64,000 nucleotides of DNA from JAWOLE01 sp963815655 (GCA_963815655.1 CAWFHK010000001.1:2790001-2854000), one strand, 5' to 3'; positions 24,792-33,061 are shown, counted from the first letter of the stretch. The notes: generated by a model not told the origin, from the letters alone. A program made the numbers and translations.

Positions 24792-24812
24792 TTCGTTACA
24801 TTACGAAATATA
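24790..24812 (-). promoter_or_regulatory. ArsR operator and -10 box
   Basis: ATTTCGT and ACGAAAT form a perfect 7-bp inverted repeat with a 6-bp spacer (24790-24809), overlapping the ArsR ATG. On the minus strand TATATT (24812-24807) can act as the -10 box. No ribosome site precedes the ATG. Confidence 0.7.
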
Positions 24813-25299
24813 GGCTACCCCGGCTCCGGGCAGCGATGTGTTTGCATCATTTCGGCCGGGTCCGAAGGTCGCGTGAAGGGGGGAAGGGAGAGCCAGGTCG
24901 CATCGGCTTGCCATTCGCTTGCGGTGCTCGAAGACGCGACGTTGCTGTTCCTCGCTCTCGGACCGCCGCCGGGTCGGGGAAGCTCCAGCGGATCCTCTCC
25001 GGGTCCCCCGGGAAGACCGGACAGGACTCCGCCGCGCGATCGCAAAAGTGATGATGAAGTAGAACCGCTCTTTCAGGTATCGATCCCACGACTTCGGGTA
25101 CTGATCGGAAGTGTCAATCCGGTAGATATCGCGCATGACCCGGCGCGCCATCGGATGAATCTCGGAGCGCGGGGAGCTGCCAGCGCTGAAGACGTCGATA
25201 CGCCCTCCGGACAGCTGGCGAAGCAGAGCTTCCGCCATCTGGGATCGTGCGGAGTTTCCGGTACAGATGAAGAGGACGCGCAAGCGTTGTGTTCTCCAT
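24801..25299 (-). pseudogene. Frameshifted arsenate reductase (arsC duplicate)
   Basis: The intended start is ATG 25299 (MENTTL) with GGGGGAG upstream. One frameshift later the sequence reads RVLFICTGNSARSQMAEALL. A second shift near 25040 is needed to reach CDRAAESCPVFPGDPERI, and a third after DPAAV to reach ESEEQQRRVFEHRKRM. The pieces are collinear with the intact copy at 26897-27367, so this is a decayed duplicate of the thioredoxin-coupled arsenate reductase. Assembly errors are less likely given three separate shifts. Confidence 0.8.
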
Positions 25300-25354
25300 G
25301 CTCCCCCTTTCGGTCTCGGTTAAGGCAGAGGATGGACTAAGGGAGTGAGTTCCG

Positions 25355-25789
25355 TCAGCCTGACCGCCTCCATGAAGACTCGGTTTCCGGGAAAAGCTCG
25401 GGGAGACGGCGCTGGATCTCGTCCCGGACCTCACGGAAACGCGCGAGGAGCTCGTTCTCTGTTCCTTCCACGGCTGCAGGGTCGGAGAGCGGCCAGTGAA
25501 GCTTTCGCGCGTTGCCGAGAAAAACAGGGCAGACCTCCTCAGCACAAAGGGTGACCACGGTGTTCACGCTGGCCGGGTCGATCGTCTCCACGGAATTCGA
25601 GGTCTGGCTCGTGATGGCGATCCCGATCTCCGCCATCGCGCGAATCGCGAGCGGGTTGACGCGCGACGGCTGCGAGCCGGCGCTCTGGACGTTCACCGCG
25701 TCGCCGAACCGCGCCCGCGCCAGCCACTCGGCTATCTGGCTCCGAGCAGAGTTGGCGACGCAAAGGAAGAGGAGTAAGGGAAGAGACAT
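25355..25789 (-). CDS. arsC: Low-molecular-weight phosphatase-fold arsenate reductase
   Basis: Reduces arsenate to arsenite for export. The 144-aa protein has the P-loop FLCVANSARSQIAEWLA (CxNxxRS variant) and a second Cys pair in TLCAEEVCPVF, spaced more tightly than in the other copies. SDPAAVEG carries the catalytic Asp. It differs clearly from the two flanking copies, so it is a separate lineage rather than a recent duplicate. Its first 58 bases overlap the end of the ACR3 gene in another frame. Confidence 0.88.
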   Translation of the reverse strand: MSLPLLLFLCVANSARSQIAEWLARARFGDAVNVQSAGSQPSRVNPLAIRAMAEIGIAITSQTSNSVETIDPASVNTVVTLCAEEVCPVFLGNARKLHWPLSDPAAVEGTENELLARFREVRDEIQRRLPELFPETESSWRRSG

Positions 25790-26907
25790 AGACTACCTGG
25801 CCTTTTCAGCCGGCGTGCGGCGGGGAACCAGCGGCGGGTCGCGACGCAGGCGCGGCACACCGACAGCATCACCGGGACCTCGACGAGGACACCGACGACG
25901 GTCGCGAGCGCGGCGCCCGAGCCGGGGCCGTAGAGCGCGATCGCCGTCGCCACGGCGAGCTCGAAGAAGTTCGACGCGCCGATCAGCGCGCCCGGCGCGG
26001 CCACGGCGTACTCAACTCCGGCGAGCCTCATCAGGCCGTACGTCAGCGAGGAGTTGAAGTAGACCTGGATGAGGATGGGAACGGCGATGAGCAGGACGTG
26101 AAACCAGCGGCCGGTGATGTTCTCCGCCTGGAACGCGAAGATGAGCGTCAGCGTCGCCAGGAGCGCGGACGTCGTGACCGGAGCGAACGCCCGGACGAAC
26201 CGCTCCTCGAACCAGGCCGCGCCGCGCCGCGCGATGAGCAGGGCGCGGCTCCCGGCGCCCAGAGCGAGCGGGATCACGACGAAGACGAGAACCGACAGGA
26301 GAAGCACGCGAAACGGAACCTCGAGCCCGGCGGCCCCGGTCACCAGCAGCTTCACGATCGGCGCGAAGGCGACGAGCATCACGAGGTCGTTGATCGAGAC
26401 CTGCACGAGCGTGTAGGCCGGATCGCCCTCGGCCAGGTACGACCAGACGAACACCATCGCCGTGCAGGGCGCCGCCGCCAGGATGATGACGCCGGCGATG
26501 TACTGTCCGGCGAGCTCCGGGCCGATCCACGGCGAGAAGACGTGCCGGAAGAAGAGCCAGCCGAAGAACGCCATCGAGAAGGGCTTCACCAGCCAGTTGA
26601 CGAAGAGCGTGACGAGGAGGCCGCGGGGCCTCCGGCCGACGCCGGCGATCGACTTGAAGTCGATCTTCAGCATCATCGGATAGATCATCAGCCAGATGAG
26701 AGCGGCGATCGGGACGTTGATGTGCGAGCCCCTCCCGAACTCCATCGCGCGCAGCGACGCCGTCAGGCCGGGCAACGCCTTTCCGAGAAGAAGACCGAGC
26801 GCCATGCTGGCGCCGACCCATAAGGAGAGATAACGCTCGAACGGGTTCATTCGCCTCGGAGCCGCGGCCATCGGCTCCGGCGCCTCGGGAGCGGGCTCAG
26901 ATCGCAT
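25732..26907 (-). CDS. acr3: ACR3-family arsenite efflux permease
   Basis: Exports arsenite across the inner membrane. The 391 aa form about ten membrane segments. Signatures are FERYLSLWVGASMALGLLLG near the N-terminus and VIILAAAPCTAMVFVWS with the essential Cys, followed by SNFFELAVATAIALYG. The last 25 residues (RPGSLCLFPYSSSF...) are encoded across the start of the next arsC and are probably not conserved. The ATG at 26907 overlaps the upstream arsC stop by 11 nt, so translation is coupled. Confidence 0.95.
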   Translation of the reverse strand: MRSEPAPEAPEPMAAAPRRMNPFERYLSLWVGASMALGLLLGKALPGLTASLRAMEFGRGSHINVPIAALIWLMIYPMMLKIDFKSIAGVGRRPRGLLVTLFVNWLVKPFSMAFFGWLFFRHVFSPWIGPELAGQYIAGVIILAAAPCTAMVFVWSYLAEGDPAYTLVQVSINDLVMLVAFAPIVKLLVTGAAGLEVPFRVLLLSVLVFVVIPLALGAGSRALLIARRGAAWFEERFVRAFAPVTTSALLATLTLIFAFQAENITGRWFHVLLIAVPILIQVYFNSSLTYGLMRLAGVEYAVAAPGALIGASNFFELAVATAIALYGPGSGAALATVVGVLVEVPVMLSVCRACVATRRWFPAARRLKRPGSLCLFPYSSSFASPTLLGAR

Positions 26908-27367
26908 GAGTCCCTCTCGCGGATTTCAGGCGCGAAGCCACGCCCGGCAGCGACATCCAGGTGCGGATCCGGCCGGCCATGTCGCGCGCCGTGCGGTCGA
27001 AGGCTCGCTGTTTCGTTTCCTCATCGCCATCGACCGCCGCGGGATCCTCGAAGCTCCAGCGAATCCTCTCGGGGTCCCCCGGAAAGGACGGGCAGGACTC
27101 CGCCGCGCGATCGCAGACCGTAATGATGTAGTCGAACCGCCCGCCCAGGAACTCTTCGAGCGGCTTCGGGCGCTGGCCGGCCATGTCGAGGCCGAAAGTC
27201 TTCACGGCCCGCCGCGCCATCGGGTGAATCTCCGGGCGCGGCCGGCTGCCGGCGCTCGCGACCTGGATCTCACCGCGCGACAAGTAACGAAGCAGGGCCT
27301 CGCCCATCTGAGACCGGGCGGAGTTGCCCGTGCAGAGGAAGAGAACTCGCAACGCCTCCTTCTCCAT
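26897..27367 (-). CDS. arsC: Arsenate reductase, thioredoxin-coupled
   Basis: A 156-aa intact arsenate reductase. The P-loop is FLCTGNSARSQMGEALL (nucleophilic Cys near residue 12), and VCDRAAESCPSFPGDPERI holds the two further Cys, seven apart, that relay the disulfide to thioredoxin. FEDPAAVDG carries the acid Asp. It is the third gene of the arsR-arsI-arsC-acr3-arsC operon, 13 nt after arsI and overlapping acr3. The C-terminal 20 residues are an unusual basic tail. Confidence 0.95.
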   Translation of the reverse strand: MEKEALRVLFLCTGNSARSQMGEALLRYLSRGEIQVASAGSRPRPEIHPMARRAVKTFGLDMAGQRPKPLEEFLGGRFDYIITVCDRAAESCPSFPGDPERIRWSFEDPAAVDGDEETKQRAFDRTARDMAGRIRTWMSLPGVASRLKSARGTHAI

Positions 27368-27380
27368 CGGATGTCCTTTC

Positions 27381-27821
27381 TCAGCAGCAGGCGGCCGCGG
27401 AACCGGACTTCGGCTGACAGCAGGCCATCGCCGGGTCGGCTTTCCGCTCGACGTCCTCGAGGACCGTGTAGATCTCCCAGCGGTTGCCGTCGGGATCGGT
27501 CACCCAGAACTTTTCCTGGAGGGCGTAGCAGCAGGTCTCGCGCTTTTCTTCCCCGGCCGGCAGACCGCGCTCGGCCAGGGCCTTCTTCCAACGGCGGACC
27601 TCTTCGGCCGTGTCCACCCGGATGCCCAGATGCGAGAGCGCGCCGGCCGCCCCTTTCGTCACGGGTCCCGGCTGCAGCGAGAGATGGATCTCCGGGTTTT
27701 GCGCGACGAACTTGACGTAATCGCCTTTCGACTTCCTCGGCTCGCCGAAGAAACGCCGGTAGAAGTCGGTGGACCGTGGAAGATCCGAGACGTTCAACGA
27801 GATGTGGACGGAAGACGGCAT
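27381..27821 (-). CDS. arsI: ArsI/CadI-family dioxygenase (C-As lyase)
   Basis: A vicinal-oxygen-chelate enzyme that cleaves the carbon-arsenic bond of trivalent organoarsenicals with Fe(II) and O2. The 146 aa include the likely metal ligands His in VHISLNV, His in LSHLGIRV and Glu in NRWEIYTVL. The vicinal Cys pair that binds arsenic is present in ETCCYALQEKFWVTDPDG. A Cys-rich tail (MACCQPKSGSAAACC) adds two more pairs. The ATG at 27821 has GGAGGT upstream. Together with the ArsP- and ArsF/G-like genes, it suggests detoxification of organic arsenic. Confidence 0.92.
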   Translation of the reverse strand: MPSSVHISLNVSDLPRSTDFYRRFFGEPRKSKGDYVKFVAQNPEIHLSLQPGPVTKGAAGALSHLGIRVDTAEEVRRWKKALAERGLPAGEEKRETCCYALQEKFWVTDPDGNRWEIYTVLEDVERKADPAMACCQPKSGSAAACC

Positions 27822-27873
27822 GACGACCTCCATTCGATAGATCGCGAAAGACCGATTTATCGGCTCAAATTTT

Positions 27874-28179
27874 TTAGACTGCCTTCGCGACGGCCTCCGC
27901 GAGTCCCGCCAAGGCAGATTCGTTCCTCCGGTAGAACACCCAGCGCCCGCGCTTCTCCGCCTCCACGAGACCTGCCCGGCGCAGCAAATCCATGTGGTAC
28001 GAGATGACCGTCTGCGACACCCCCACCGCCTTCTCAATGTCGCAGGCGCAGAGCCCCCGCTCTTCCCGGGCGATCAGGTCGCAGCACGACTTCCCGCGCG
28101 ACCGGAGCAGATCCAGGATCTTCAGCCGCGTCGGATCCCCGAGCGCCTTGAAGACGGGGACGAGGTCGGTCTGTTTCAT
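27874..28179 (-). CDS. arsR: ArsR-family arsenite-responsive repressor
   Basis: A 101-aa winged-helix repressor. FKALGDPTRLKILDLL and GKSCCDLIAREERGLCACDI place Cys residues at the arsenite site (the ELCxCD-type motif); SQTVISYHMDLLRRAGLVEA is the recognition helix. The ATG at 28179 is only 9 nt after the -10 box, with no ribosome site, so the message is probably leaderless. It is the first gene of the arsenic operon. Confidence 0.95.
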   Translation of the reverse strand: MKQTDLVPVFKALGDPTRLKILDLLRSRGKSCCDLIAREERGLCACDIEKAVGVSQTVISYHMDLLRRAGLVEAEKRGRWVFYRRNESALAGLAEAVAKAV

Positions 28180-28181
28180 AG

Positions 28182-28218
28182 ATCGATAACTATAGATATA
28201 TCGCGGCGGCCCTGTCAA
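28182..28218 (-). promoter_or_regulatory. arsR promoter with overlapping operator
   Basis: On the minus strand a perfect TTGACA (28218-28213), an 18-bp spacer and TATAGT (28194-28189) lie 9 nt before the arsR ATG. The inverted repeat ATCGATA/TATAGAT (28182-28197) covers the -10 box and start site, a natural ArsR operator. Confidence 0.8.
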
Positions 28219-28273
28219 GGCCCGTCCTACCGGACGCCGGCCTGCGGTATCGTTCTCCCGAAAGGAATCCGGA

Positions 28274-29350
28274 ATGAAACGCAGATCGCACACCCTCCTC
28301 CTCCCGGCGCTGTTTTTCCTGTCGTGGGCCGCGGCGGCGCCATCGTCCGCGGCGCCCTGGAAGTTCGTGGTCGGCGGGGACTCCCGAAACTGCGGCGACG
28401 TCGTGATGCCCTCCGTCGCCGCGGGGGCGGCGTCGGCCGGCGCGGCCTTCTACTGGCACCTCGGAGACTTCCGGGCGATCTACGACTTCGACGAGGACTT
28501 CGTCGCCGCCCGGAAGGCCGCCGGCGAGAAGCCGCTTTCCATCAGCGATTATCAGCGGGGCGCGTGGGACGATTTCCTGCAGAGCCAGGTCGCCCCCTTC
28601 GGAGCGATTCCGGTCTTCCTGGGGATCGGCAACCACGAGCTCGTCGCTCCCAAGACCCGCGGCGACTACCTGGCGCAGTTCGCCGACTGGCTGACCGCGG
28701 CGCCGATCCGGAGCCAGCGCCTGAAGGACAACCAGAAGGACCACCGGCTCAAGACTTATTACCATTGGATGGAGAACGGCGTGGACTTCATCACGCTCGA
28801 CAACGCCTCCAACGACCAGTTCGACTCCGAACAGGTCTCCTGGCTCGAGCGCATCGTCAACCGGGACATCGCCGATCCCTCGATCAAGGCGATCGCGGCC
28901 GGGATGCACGCGGCCCTCCCCGACAGCCTCGCTTCCGACCACAGCATGAGCAACTGGGCGCAGGGGGAGGCAAGCGGCCGGAAGGTGTACGCGGCGCTCT
29001 TGAAGGCGCAGACCGCCGGCAAGAAGGTCTACGTCCTGGCGAGCCACTCCCACTTCTACATGAGCGGGATCTTCGATTCGCCCTACTGGAAGGCGCACGG
29101 CGGTGTCCTCCCGGGCTGGATCATCGGCACGACCGGCGCCATCCGCTACGCCCTGCCCCCCGGCGCCGCCCAGGCCAAGGAAGCGAAGACGAACACCTAC
29201 GGGTATCTCGTCGCGACGGTCGATGCCGACGGCTCGATCGGCTTCGACTTCCAGGAGATCAAAGAAGGAGACATCCCCGCGGGCGTCGTCAAGCGGTTCA
29301 CGCCGGAGTTCGTGCACCAGTGCTTCGTCGAAAACATCAGAGACAAGTAA
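28274..29350 (+). CDS. Exported calcineurin-like metallophosphoesterase
   Basis: A 358-aa protein with a signal peptide (residues 1-26). Metal-site motifs appear in order: VGGDSRNCGD, WHLGDFRAIYD, LGIGNHELVAP, AAGMHAALPD and VLASHSHFYMSG, the set expected of a dinuclear calcineurin-type phosphoesterase. The substrate cannot be read. The ATG at 28274 follows AAAGGAAT. It is divergent from arsR, sharing a 95-bp gap, and converges on the esterase operon across two kinds of repeat. Confidence 0.9.
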   Translation: MKRRSHTLLLPALFFLSWAAAAPSSAAPWKFVVGGDSRNCGDVVMPSVAAGAASAGAAFYWHLGDFRAIYDFDEDFVAARKAAGEKPLSISDYQRGAWDDFLQSQVAPFGAIPVFLGIGNHELVAPKTRGDYLAQFADWLTAAPIRSQRLKDNQKDHRLKTYYHWMENGVDFITLDNASNDQFDSEQVSWLERIVNRDIADPSIKAIAAGMHAALPDSLASDHSMSNWAQGEASGRKVYAALLKAQTAGKKVYVLASHSHFYMSGIFDSPYWKAHGGVLPGWIIGTTGAIRYALPPGAAQAKEAKTNTYGYLVATVDADGSIGFDFQEIKEGDIPAGVVKRFTPEFVHQCFVENIRDK

Positions 29351-29380
29351 AGGCGGGTCCTCGACCCATTCGAGTTTGCA

Positions 29381-29455
29381 GGTGTTCGGTGTTCGGTGGT
29401 CGGTTTTCGGTCAGGCCCCGGGTCCCCCGACCACCGAACCTCGACGCGAACATCC
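29381..29455. repeat. Heptamer inverted array, word GGTGTTC
   Basis: The left arm (29381-29412) has GGTGTTC, GGTGTTC, GGTGGTC, GGTTTTC. The right arm (29429-29455) is the looser complement (GACCACCGAACC...CGAAC). It lies 30 nt after the phosphoesterase stop. Confidence 0.85.
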
Positions 29456-29487
29456 GAAAGGAGTAAGCCCGCGCGCCTTGCTCTTCC

Positions 29488-29630
29488 CTGTCATCCCGAG
29501 CGAAGCGAGGGATCTGCTCTCGGATCCGGTGCTGCCGGAGCAGGTCCTTCGTCGCCGCAGCCTGTCCCGATCACCGATGTCGCGGGTCCACGATACCGAG
29601 GGCAGATTTCTCGCTGCGCTCGGAATGACA
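29488..29630. repeat. TGTCATCCCGAGCG-type dispersed repeat, inverted pair
   Basis: CTGTCATCCCGAGCGAAGCG (29488 on) with GAGGGATCT, and its inverted partner AGATTTCTCGCTGCGCTCGG then AATGACA (29604-29630), flank about 90 bp of unique sequence. These elements are widespread in unrelated bacteria and in translation give VIPSEARDL. The 29351-29641 gap holds only repeats. Confidence 0.9.
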
Positions 29631-29641
29631 TGGGAAGAGAT

Positions 29642-31339
29642 TCAGTCGCGCCACCAGGCGCGATCTGAATCTCTCGGCGCCCGAGCGGCGGCGTGCGCGG
29701 CCATCTGCTTGATTCGCTCTGCCATCGAGAGCGGGCCGGCCCAGCAATGGGGCTTTCGCGGGCCGTAGAGGATCGTTCCGCCCCAGGGAGGGTTCGTGGT
29801 CGTCGCGAGGAACGCGTCCAGGCGATGGACGGCGTTGTTCAGGTAGTAGGTGTCCATGTCGCCGGCGGTGATGTGGATCTTCCCGGCGAGCTTCCCCCCG
29901 ATCTCGCTCCAGTGCTTCTGGAGGTAGGCGTTCAAATCGGAATGCTCGCGCCAGTAGGCCGCGACGCTCTTGTCGATCGCGCCGGTCTCAGGATCGAAGA
30001 GAGGCTGAAAGTACCCGTCCTTGCCGATCGGCCCGTACACGGCCTGCCAGCAGTCCCAGTCCTCGCCGGAACGGCCGCCGGGCCCGAGCGCCCGCTCGTA
30101 CTTCAACTGCTGCTCCATCGTCGAGCGGACGACCCCCCCGGTGTCGCGCTCGCCCGGCAGCGGCACGCGCAGGAAGCCGGTGTCCCTGTGCCAGGCGTTG
30201 TCCCAGTCGTAGATGTCGACGATCTGCATGGAGTGGAAGTCCACGGGGTCGGGGCACGCGGAAAAAGTGCCGCCGAAGTCGTCGGGGTGAAAGATCTGGA
30301 GCGCGAGCGACTCCCATCCCCCCGTGGAGCCTCCCGAGAGGATCCGGGCCCACGGCTCGCGGATCGCGCGGAAGTGCGTCTCGATGTACGGGATCAACTC
30401 CGTCATGACGACCTGACCGTACGGCCCGTTGTTGGGCGAGTCCACCGCGTAGGAATCGTCGTAGTACGGCGTCGGGTGCTGGAAGGTGACGAAGAGCATC
30501 CGGGGAAAGCGGTCGGAGAGCCAGGCCTTCGAAAACTCTTCGTGCGCCCGCGCCCGTGCCTTCTGCCGCTCGGTCGCCCCGGCGGGAAGCTCGGTCTTCT
30601 CGCCGAATCCGCCGGGGGCCCCCGTCGAGAAATGCCCCTGCTCGTAGTTGACCGGATAGGAGATGCCTGTCTCCTTCTCGTAGTCGCGCGGCAGGAGGAC
30701 CGTCGCCCCGACGAAGATGGGCTGGCCCCAGAACTTCGTGAGGAGCGCGCTCTGGAACCGCACCCGCTTGACATGTTGCGTGTCGGCCGGAATCGCGAAC
30801 GGGGGGATCTTCTTCTCGAGTGTCAGGCGGACGGTTTCGCCGCGGCGCGGGTCGAGGCGCATCTTCCGGACCTCGCTGTAGAGGTTGCCGGGAGAGATCT
30901 GGAAGACCTGACCCTCCCACTGATCGGCGTGCAGCTTGACGGTGTGCCCGTCCGCCCGGTGGAACGTGGTGTAGACGTTCAGCATCCCCTGGACGAAGTA
31001 ATCCCCGGGCGGGAGGTCGGCGAGCCTCGCAACCGGATACCCGAGGGCCCCGCCGCCGATCGCGGCCCACTGGCCCGGCTTCAGCCCTTCGACGTCCTGC
31101 CCGAAGAACGGGGGCGAACGGTACTGCTCCCCCTCCTTGCCGAACTGGAGGCGCGGCTCCGGGTCCCCCGCCCGCGCCACGATCACGAAGACCCGGCCGT
31201 CGGCAGGCTCGCTCCGCACGCTCGCCGGGAAGGAGAGCTCGAAACGGAGTGCCGCTCCGGGCTCGGCAGCCCAGGCTGAGCAGGCCCAGAGGAGTCCCGC
31301 GAAAACGAGCCCGAGCCGCCGAACGCCGCGTACCCGCAC
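29642..31339 (-). CDS. Exported esterase, enterochelin-esterase/S-formylglutathione-hydrolase-like fold
   Basis: A 565-aa protein with a signal peptide (LGLVFAGLLWACSAWA). The C-terminal two thirds form an alpha/beta hydrolase: the nucleophile elbow ILSGGSTGGWESLALQ (GGSTG), PYIETHFRAIREPWAR before it, and a late GPRKPHCWAGP with the likely catalytic His. An N-terminal beta-rich domain (about 30-200) precedes it. The GTG at 31339 overlaps the stop of the MauE-like gene by one base, and an in-frame extension upstream lies inside that gene. It is the last gene of a seven-gene operon. Confidence 0.8.
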   Translation of the reverse strand: MRVRGVRRLGLVFAGLLWACSAWAAEPGAALRFELSFPASVRSEPADGRVFVIVARAGDPEPRLQFGKEGEQYRSPPFFGQDVEGLKPGQWAAIGGGALGYPVARLADLPPGDYFVQGMLNVYTTFHRADGHTVKLHADQWEGQVFQISPGNLYSEVRKMRLDPRRGETVRLTLEKKIPPFAIPADTQHVKRVRFQSALLTKFWGQPIFVGATVLLPRDYEKETGISYPVNYEQGHFSTGAPGGFGEKTELPAGATERQKARARAHEEFSKAWLSDRFPRMLFVTFQHPTPYYDDSYAVDSPNNGPYGQVVMTELIPYIETHFRAIREPWARILSGGSTGGWESLALQIFHPDDFGGTFSACPDPVDFHSMQIVDIYDWDNAWHRDTGFLRVPLPGERDTGGVVRSTMEQQLKYERALGPGGRSGEDWDCWQAVYGPIGKDGYFQPLFDPETGAIDKSVAAYWREHSDLNAYLQKHWSEIGGKLAGKIHITAGDMDTYYLNNAVHRLDAFLATTTNPPWGGTILYGPRKPHCWAGPLSMAERIKQMAAHAAARAPRDSDRAWWRD

Positions 31340-31800
31340 TATCGGACCGCGCCGGATCTTTCTCTTCGCGAGGCCGCCAGGACCTGGAAGACCATCAGGA
31401 GGATGCCGATGTCGCGCACGAGGACCCAGCGCATGTCGGCGAGCTGCTCCTCCCGGCTCCTCCCGGCGGCGTGGACGTCGAAGCAGCCGCAGTCCACCGC
31501 GTGGCCGCGCGCGAGGTTCCAGCCGATCGCCGTGACGAAGACCAGGATCAGCAGGCCCGTGACGAGGGCCGCCTCGCGGCGCCAGAAGCCCAGGATCAGG
31601 GCGAGCCCGGCCAGCAGCTCGACCCAGGGCATCACGAGGGCGAACGCGTTGACGAGCGTCCCCGGGACGAGGCGGTAGTTGTAGATCATGTGCGCGAAGG
31701 AGGGGGGGTCGGCGATCTTCGGGAGCGCGGCGATCGCGAAGATCGCCCCGAGGCCGATCTGCACGCGGATCGACAGCCACGGGCCTGTGAACCAGTTCAC
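31339..31800 (-). CDS. MauE/DoxX-like membrane protein
   Basis: A 153-aa inner-membrane protein with four hydrophobic segments. GLGAIFAIAALPKIADPPSF at the start and MPWVELLAGLALILGFWRRE are typical of the MauE/DoxX group. HAVDCGCFDVHAAGR carries a Cys-Gly-Cys pair in the loop, as in MauE-type proteins linked to thiol redox maturation of periplasmic proteins. The GTG at 31800 overlaps the rhodanese stop as GTGA. Confidence 0.88.
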   Translation of the reverse strand: MNWFTGPWLSIRVQIGLGAIFAIAALPKIADPPSFAHMIYNYRLVPGTLVNAFALVMPWVELLAGLALILGFWRREAALVTGLLILVFVTAIGWNLARGHAVDCGCFDVHAAGRSREEQLADMRWVLVRDIGILLMVFQVLAASRRERSGAVR

Positions 31801-32468
31801 GGCTTCGGGCCCTTCCTGATCGGGAGGCCGCGCTTCTGCCATCCGGGGAACCCGTCCTTGTCGACGAAGAGGGCGTTGAAGCCGACCATGTAGAGCTTCT
31901 CGGCGAGCATGTGCGAGTCCTCGCAATCCCCGCCGCTGCAGTAGATGACGATCGGCGCGTTCTGGTCGAGCCCCTCCTCGTAGAGCGCCTTGACCCGATC
32001 GGCGATGTCCGATTCCCAGACGGGGAAGCTGCGAGCCCCGGAGACGTGCGCGTCGTCGTACACGGAGCCGCGACGCGCGTCGAGAAACAGCCGCTGCTGC
32101 CGGTAAAGGATCTCCGCGTCGTTGGTTCCGATCTCGACGGACGCGCGGTCGGGATGCGGAGGATAACTCCCGGAAGCGGCGGATGGAGGAGGGGCGGCGA
32201 CCTGCGACGGCGGCGCCGCGGCAGGCGCCGAGGGAGCCTGCGTCGCCGCGGGGAGGGGCGGCGGCGCCGGCCCGGCGGAAGGCGGTCCGGTCTCCAGCGC
32301 CCGCGGATAGCTTCCGACCCAGGCGAGCTTTCTTTCCTTCGAGGCGGCGAGGTTCGAGACGCCGGCGCAGACGGCCGCCGCCAGGACCAGGATCGCGATC
32401 TTCGTCCACCCGCGCTGTCTCATCTTCGTCAGGTCTTTCGCATCCGCCCCAACGCTATCTTCGGCCAT
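31797..32468 (-). CDS. Membrane-anchored periplasmic rhodanese
   Basis: A 223-aa protein: a short cytoplasmic start, a signal anchor (WTKIAILVLAAAVCAGVSNL, residues 21-40), a Pro/Ala-rich linker (about 60-105), then a rhodanese domain. The active-site loop is VIYCSGGDCEDSHMLAEKL with the catalytic Cys, and FVDKDGFPGWQKRGLPI ends the domain. Rhodaneses move sulfane sulfur; here it would act outside the inner membrane. The ATG at 32468 is 23 nt after the FMN-binding gene. Confidence 0.88.
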   Translation of the reverse strand: MAEDSVGADAKDLTKMRQRGWTKIAILVLAAAVCAGVSNLAASKERKLAWVGSYPRALETGPPSAGPAPPPLPAATQAPSAPAAAPPSQVAAPPPSAASGSYPPHPDRASVEIGTNDAEILYRQQRLFLDARRGSVYDDAHVSGARSFPVWESDIADRVKALYEEGLDQNAPIVIYCSGGDCEDSHMLAEKLYMVGFNALFVDKDGFPGWQKRGLPIRKGPKP

Positions 32469-32491
32469 CTTCTTCCCCTGGCGCCCGGGCT

Positions 32492-33061
32492 TCAGGAGCC
32501 GGCGCGCAGGAGGACCCCCTCGACAGCCTGGGCGCGGGACACGCCGTCGGCGACGATTTTCGCGTAGTAACGGCTCATCGAGCCGGTGACGGCGGGCGCG
32601 ACGCGGGAAGGATCCGGAGCCGTCCCCGCGGCGAGCCCCTCGAAGGAAGCCATGCCTCCGCCGTCGATCAACGGACGCACCCAGGCGATCGGCTCGCTCC
32701 CGACGTCGGTGACCGCGACGCGGCCCACCGCCCCCTCCGTGCGAAACATCACACCGATGCCGATTGGGCCATGCTGCGAGGTGATCCACAGGAAGACGAC
32801 GGTGCCGACGAGCCGGCCCTCCGCGTCGCGCCCCACGTAGACCTTCGTGTCCTCTTCCGTGGGAGACCAGCCCGTCGCTTTCCGGATCGCGGCGCCGTCG
32901 CCGCGGGAGATCATCATCTCCTTCTCGAAGAAGCGGGCCGCCCCGGGAAGGCTCTGTTTCAGGAACTCTCCGCGGGCGACGAGCGAGACGTTGGGCGTGA
33001 TGTGAGCCATGAGCGCCAGCGGACACAGGAGCGCCGCGAGCGCCAGAAGACATTTACGCAT
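32492..33061 (-). CDS. Exported FMN-binding-domain protein
   Basis: A 189-aa protein with a signal peptide (LLALAALLCPLALMAHI) and an FMN_bind domain of the RnfG/NqrC/NosR type. These attach FMN covalently through a Ser/Thr in an S(T)GA[T/S]-like motif. Here the candidate is AVTGSMSRYYAKIVADGV (residues about 158-175), a slightly divergent version with a Ser. GPIGIGVMFRTEGAVGRVAV fits the domain core. It overlaps the 4-TM gene by 8 nt. It presumably carries electrons in the periplasm. Confidence 0.75.
   Translation of the reverse strand: MRKCLLALAALLCPLALMAHITPNVSLVARGEFLKQSLPGAARFFEKEMMISRGDGAAIRKATGWSPTEEDTKVYVGRDAEGRLVGTVVFLWITSQHGPIGIGVMFRTEGAVGRVAVTDVGSEPIAWVRPLIDGGGMASFEGLAAGTAPDPSRVAPAVTGSMSRYYAKIVADGVSRAQAVEGVLLRAGS

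Noticed and set aside
19142..28179. Integrative element or prophage carrying the arsenic island
   Set aside because: No integrase, transposase, direct-repeat ends or tRNA target is visible at either border; transfer is plausible but not supported.
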